Source: Pseudomonadota bacterium
GTDB taxonomy: Bacteria; Pseudomonadota; Alphaproteobacteria; Caulobacterales; Caulobacteraceae
Length of the DNA: 6,638 nt
Assembly: GCA_023409795.1 (NCBI GenBank)
Contig: JAEYQX010000241.1
Coordinates: forward strand, 1-6,638
Direction of reading: 5' to 3'
Position 1 is the first letter of the stretch. Each line of letters opens with the position of its first letter. A model generated the notes under the pieces. It was not told the DNA's origin and searched no databases. It saw only the letters and a program-made list of their open reading frames with translations. Below are positions 4,805 to 6,638 of this stretch, piece after piece. Position numbers and translations under genes: made by a program.

Positions 4805-6481
4805 ATGACGCAGGGGCGCACCTTCAGGACGTCGGATCGGGTCCTCCTGGCTGAAGGCCACGGAGGCGGCGAAGCCTCGCCCCTGCCGCCCGCAAACTTC
4901 TTCCGCCAGCCGCTGGCACCCATCCTGACGGCCGTGGGGGTCACGATCCTGGTGGTCCTGGCGGTGACCTTTGCCCGGGCGACGGGCCAGATCGCGGTGC
5001 TTTGGGGTGCCAATGGCCTTGCTGCCTGTGTCTGGCTGCGGGCCGGACGCGGCACGGCCTTTGACCTGGGTTTCGGGGCCCTGGTGCTGGTGGGCATCCT
5101 GGCCGGCGAGCTGATGGTGGGGCATGGCCCCCTGACGGCCCTGGCCTACAGTTTCTGCAACCTGGTCGAGATTGTCGCGGCGGTGTTGCTGGCCCGCAAG
5201 TTCCTGCCGGGCCTGAATGTCCGCAGCGTCCAGGGGGCCGTCCGCTTCATGGGCATCAGCATCCTGGCTTCCCTGGCGGGAGCGGTGATCGCGGCGCTGG
5301 GGTCCGGCAACCTGCTGCCCCAGTCGGCTACCCAGGTCATGACCCACTGGTGGAGCGGCCACGCCCTGGGACTGGCGCTGATCGGCATTTTCGGCCTGGC
5401 GCTGGAGCGGCGGCACATCGCCAATCTGCTGAAGCCGGTTCGCCTGGCCGAGGCCCTGGCCCTGCTGGCGCTGATCGGAGGGGCCGGCCTGGTCATCTTC
5501 GGAAAACTGAGCCCGCCCTACAGCTTCCTGCTCATGCCGCCGCTGGTGGTGATGGCGGTGCGCTTCCGCGTCGTGGGATCGGCAGCGGCCCTGATCATCA
5601 TCACGGTCGTGGCCATGATGGGGACCATGGCAGGCAGCGGCCCCTATCAGAGCCTGAGCGCCGATCTGCGGCCGATGATGGTCCACCTGCTGGTCCTGTT
5701 CGGCTATATGCCCATCCTGCTGGTCGCGGCCCTGCTGGAAGAGCGCGATCGCCTGCACGCCCATGCCCGCCAGGACCGGGACCGGGCCGAAATGGCCTCG
5801 GCGGCCAAGTCGCGGCTGCTGGCCAATGTGGCTCATGAGATCAAGAGCCCGGTCAGCGGCATCATCGGCATCGGCGAACTGTGGGCCACGGGCCAGCTGG
5901 GCACGGTGACGCCCAGCCAGATCGAAATGGCCGAGATGCTGGTAAAGACCGCCCGGCAGACCGAGGCCCTGGCCCATGACCTGCTGGACGTGGCCCGCGC
6001 CGAGTCCGGGGCCATCAAGGTCGACATGAGGCCCACTGACGTCACCGGGGTCATGGACGACGTGCGCCGCACCATGCAACTGCGCGCCGAGACGGCCCGG
6101 GTCCCGGTCGAGATCGTCCTTGAGGGGGATTCCTTCATTGCCCAGGCCGATTCCCACCGCCTGTCCCAGGTGATCGGCAACCTGGTCAATAATGCCATCA
6201 AGTATGGCGGCGAGGGCGGGCCGGTGAAGCTGTGCGCCCTGTGGAACAACGGCTGTGTCCGCATCGAGGTGCGCGACCGCGGGCCGGGCCTGTCGCCCGA
6301 GAAGCAGGCCCAGCTGTTCGAACCCTTCAACCGCCTGGGCCTGGAGCGCTCGTCCATCGAGGGGCACGGCATTGGCCTGGCCCTCGCCAAGCGGCTGACC
6401 GAGCTGCAGGGCGGCGAGATCGGCGTCATCTCCCGGCTGGGCCACGGCACCACCTTCTGGATCGAGCTGCGCGCCGCCTGA
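4805..6481 (+). CDS. Membrane sensor histidine kinase with MASE1-like N-terminal domain
   Basis: Two-component sensor kinase of 558 residues. Residues about 37-311 form eight to ten hydrophobic segments typical of a MASE1-type integral membrane sensor, including VLWGANGLAACVWLRAGRG near 65-83 and THWWSGHALG near 180-189. A short basic/acidic linker (RDRLHAHARQDRDRAEM) leads to the HisKA dimerisation helix with the phospho-acceptor His344 in ANVAHEIKSPV. The HATPase_c domain is complete: N-box GNLVNNAIKYGG at 458-469, G1 box DRGPG at 491-495, F box LFEPF at 504-508, G2 box GHGIGLALAKRL at 520-531, and a C-terminal GTTFWIEL. There is no receiver domain, PAS domain or GGDEF domain. The ATG at 4805 is preferred; an in-frame GTG at 4760 would add 15 residues, and neither has a strong ribosome-binding site. 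It may be co-transcribed with thiE. No response regulator is in view, so the signal and output are unknown. Confidence 0.93.
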   Translation: MTQGRTFRTSDRVLLAEGHGGGEASPLPPANFFRQPLAPILTAVGVTILVVLAVTFARATGQIAVLWGANGLAACVWLRAGRGTAFDLGFGALVLVGILAGELMVGHGPLTALAYSFCNLVEIVAAVLLARKFLPGLNVRSVQGAVRFMGISILASLAGAVIAALGSGNLLPQSATQVMTHWWSGHALGLALIGIFGLALERRHIANLLKPVRLAEALALLALIGGAGLVIFGKLSPPYSFLLMPPLVVMAVRFRVVGSAAALIIITVVAMMGTMAGSGPYQSLSADLRPMMVHLLVLFGYMPILLVAALLEERDRLHAHARQDRDRAEMASAAKSRLLANVAHEIKSPVSGIIGIGELWATGQLGTVTPSQIEMAEMLVKTARQTEALAHDLLDVARAESGAIKVDMRPTDVTGVMDDVRRTMQLRAETARVPVEIVLEGDSFIAQADSHRLSQVIGNLVNNAIKYGGEGGPVKLCALWNNGCVRIEVRDRGPGLSPEKQAQLFEPFNRLGLERSSIEGHGIGLALAKRLTELQGGEIGVISRLGHGTTFWIELRAA

Positions 6482-6488
6482 GATCTGC

Positions 6489-6515
6489 TTGACCCGGCCT
6501 CGCAGGGCCTACAGA
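6489..6515 (+). promoter_or_regulatory. Candidate promoter for the gene at 6524
   Basis: TTGACCC (6489-6495), a 12-nt spacer, then CCTACAGA (6508-6515). The -35 fits the Caulobacter TTGaCgS pattern at six of seven positions; the -10 fits the CTAnA core of GCTANAWC. Transcription would start at about 6520-6523, within a few bases of the ATG at 6524, giving an almost leaderless message. Confidence 0.4.
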
Positions 6516-6523
6516 GTCGCGCC

Positions 6524-6638
6524 ATGAACCGTCGTGACCTCGCATTCCTGGTGGCTCCTCTGGCTGTGCTGGCAACGCCGGGATGGTCGCAGACTGCGCC
6601 GGGGGCCGCGCCTGCCCAGGCCGAGCCGACGGCTGAGG
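6524..6638 (+). CDS. Putative exported protein, N-terminal fragment
   Basis: An open frame from the ATG at 6524 to the right edge, giving 38 codons of an unidentified gene. The visible part looks like an export signal: MNRRDLAF, with a twin arginine, then a hydrophobic core (LVAPLAVLA), then TPGWSQ, where cleavage could occur, followed by an Ala/Pro-rich stretch (TAPGAAPAQAEPTAE) typical of the start of a secreted or envelope domain. The RRDLAF stretch is compatible with, but not diagnostic of, a Tat signal. The gene begins 42 bp after the kinase stop codon on the same strand and has a promoter candidate in that gap but no clear ribosome-binding site. The mature domain lies outside the window, so no function is assigned. 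Confidence 0.7.
   Translation, partial: MNRRDLAFLVAPLAVLATPGWSQTAPGAAPAQAEPTAE

Noticed and set aside
4754..6445. A 563-codon open frame on the minus strand opposite the histidine kinase
   Set aside because: It is the mirror of a GC3-rich gene. The translation is low-complexity (Gln, His, Asp, Gly, Arg rich) with no recognisable domain, while the plus-strand frame has every kinase motif.
1..6638. tRNA, rRNA, CRISPR, insertion sequence or phage features
   Set aside because: Looked for on both strands; no cloverleaf, regular spaced repeat array, terminal inverted repeats with transposase, or phage-like gene was seen.

Overview
The window reads as an ordinary, GC-rich chromosomal segment of an alphaproteobacterium, most likely a member of the Caulobacterales (Caulobacter, Brevundimonas or Phenylobacterium type). 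That placement is inferred from high GC with strong GC3 bias, from two promoter candidates that fit the Caulobacter housekeeping consensus (TTGaCgS, 10-14 nt spacer, GCTANAWC, recalled from the literature), and from gene content. No tRNA, rRNA, CRISPR array, insertion sequence or prophage gene was found.

Layout. Positions 1-3935 carry five genes on the minus strand. From right to left these are bfd (bacterioferritin-associated ferredoxin, TTG start), bfr (bacterioferritin), efp (elongation factor P), an inositol-monophosphatase/SuhB-type phosphatase, and a GlpQ-type glycerophosphodiester phosphodiesterase whose last residues run off the left edge. Intrinsic terminators follow bfr, efp and suhB, so most of these are short transcription units rather than one operon. 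Positions 4060-6638 carry three genes on the plus strand: thiE (thiamine phosphate synthase), a membrane histidine kinase with a MASE1-like sensor, and the first 38 codons of an exported protein cut by the right edge.

How they fit together. bfr and bfd form the iron-storage module: Bfr stores ferric iron and Bfd delivers electrons to release it. The regulatory DNA around this pair is the most interesting part of the window. A GCAAAT-gatt-ATTTGC dyad resembling a Fur-family operator lies upstream of bfr, with a second perfect dyad beside it, and a small hairpin covers the bfr ribosome-binding site. The bfd-thiE divergent region has a single near-palindromic -10 element (GCTATAAC / GTTATAGC) readable in both directions, with a Fur-like half-site next to it. 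The other genes are housekeeping functions (translation of polyproline stretches, phosphomonoester and phosphodiester hydrolysis, thiamine synthesis), plus a sensor kinase with no response regulator in view.

No new multi-gene system is evident. The notable points are regulatory architecture and residue-level oddities: a Thr at the usual ferroxidase Glu127 position of Bfr, extra cysteines in Bfd, and a probable near-leaderless promoter for the last gene.
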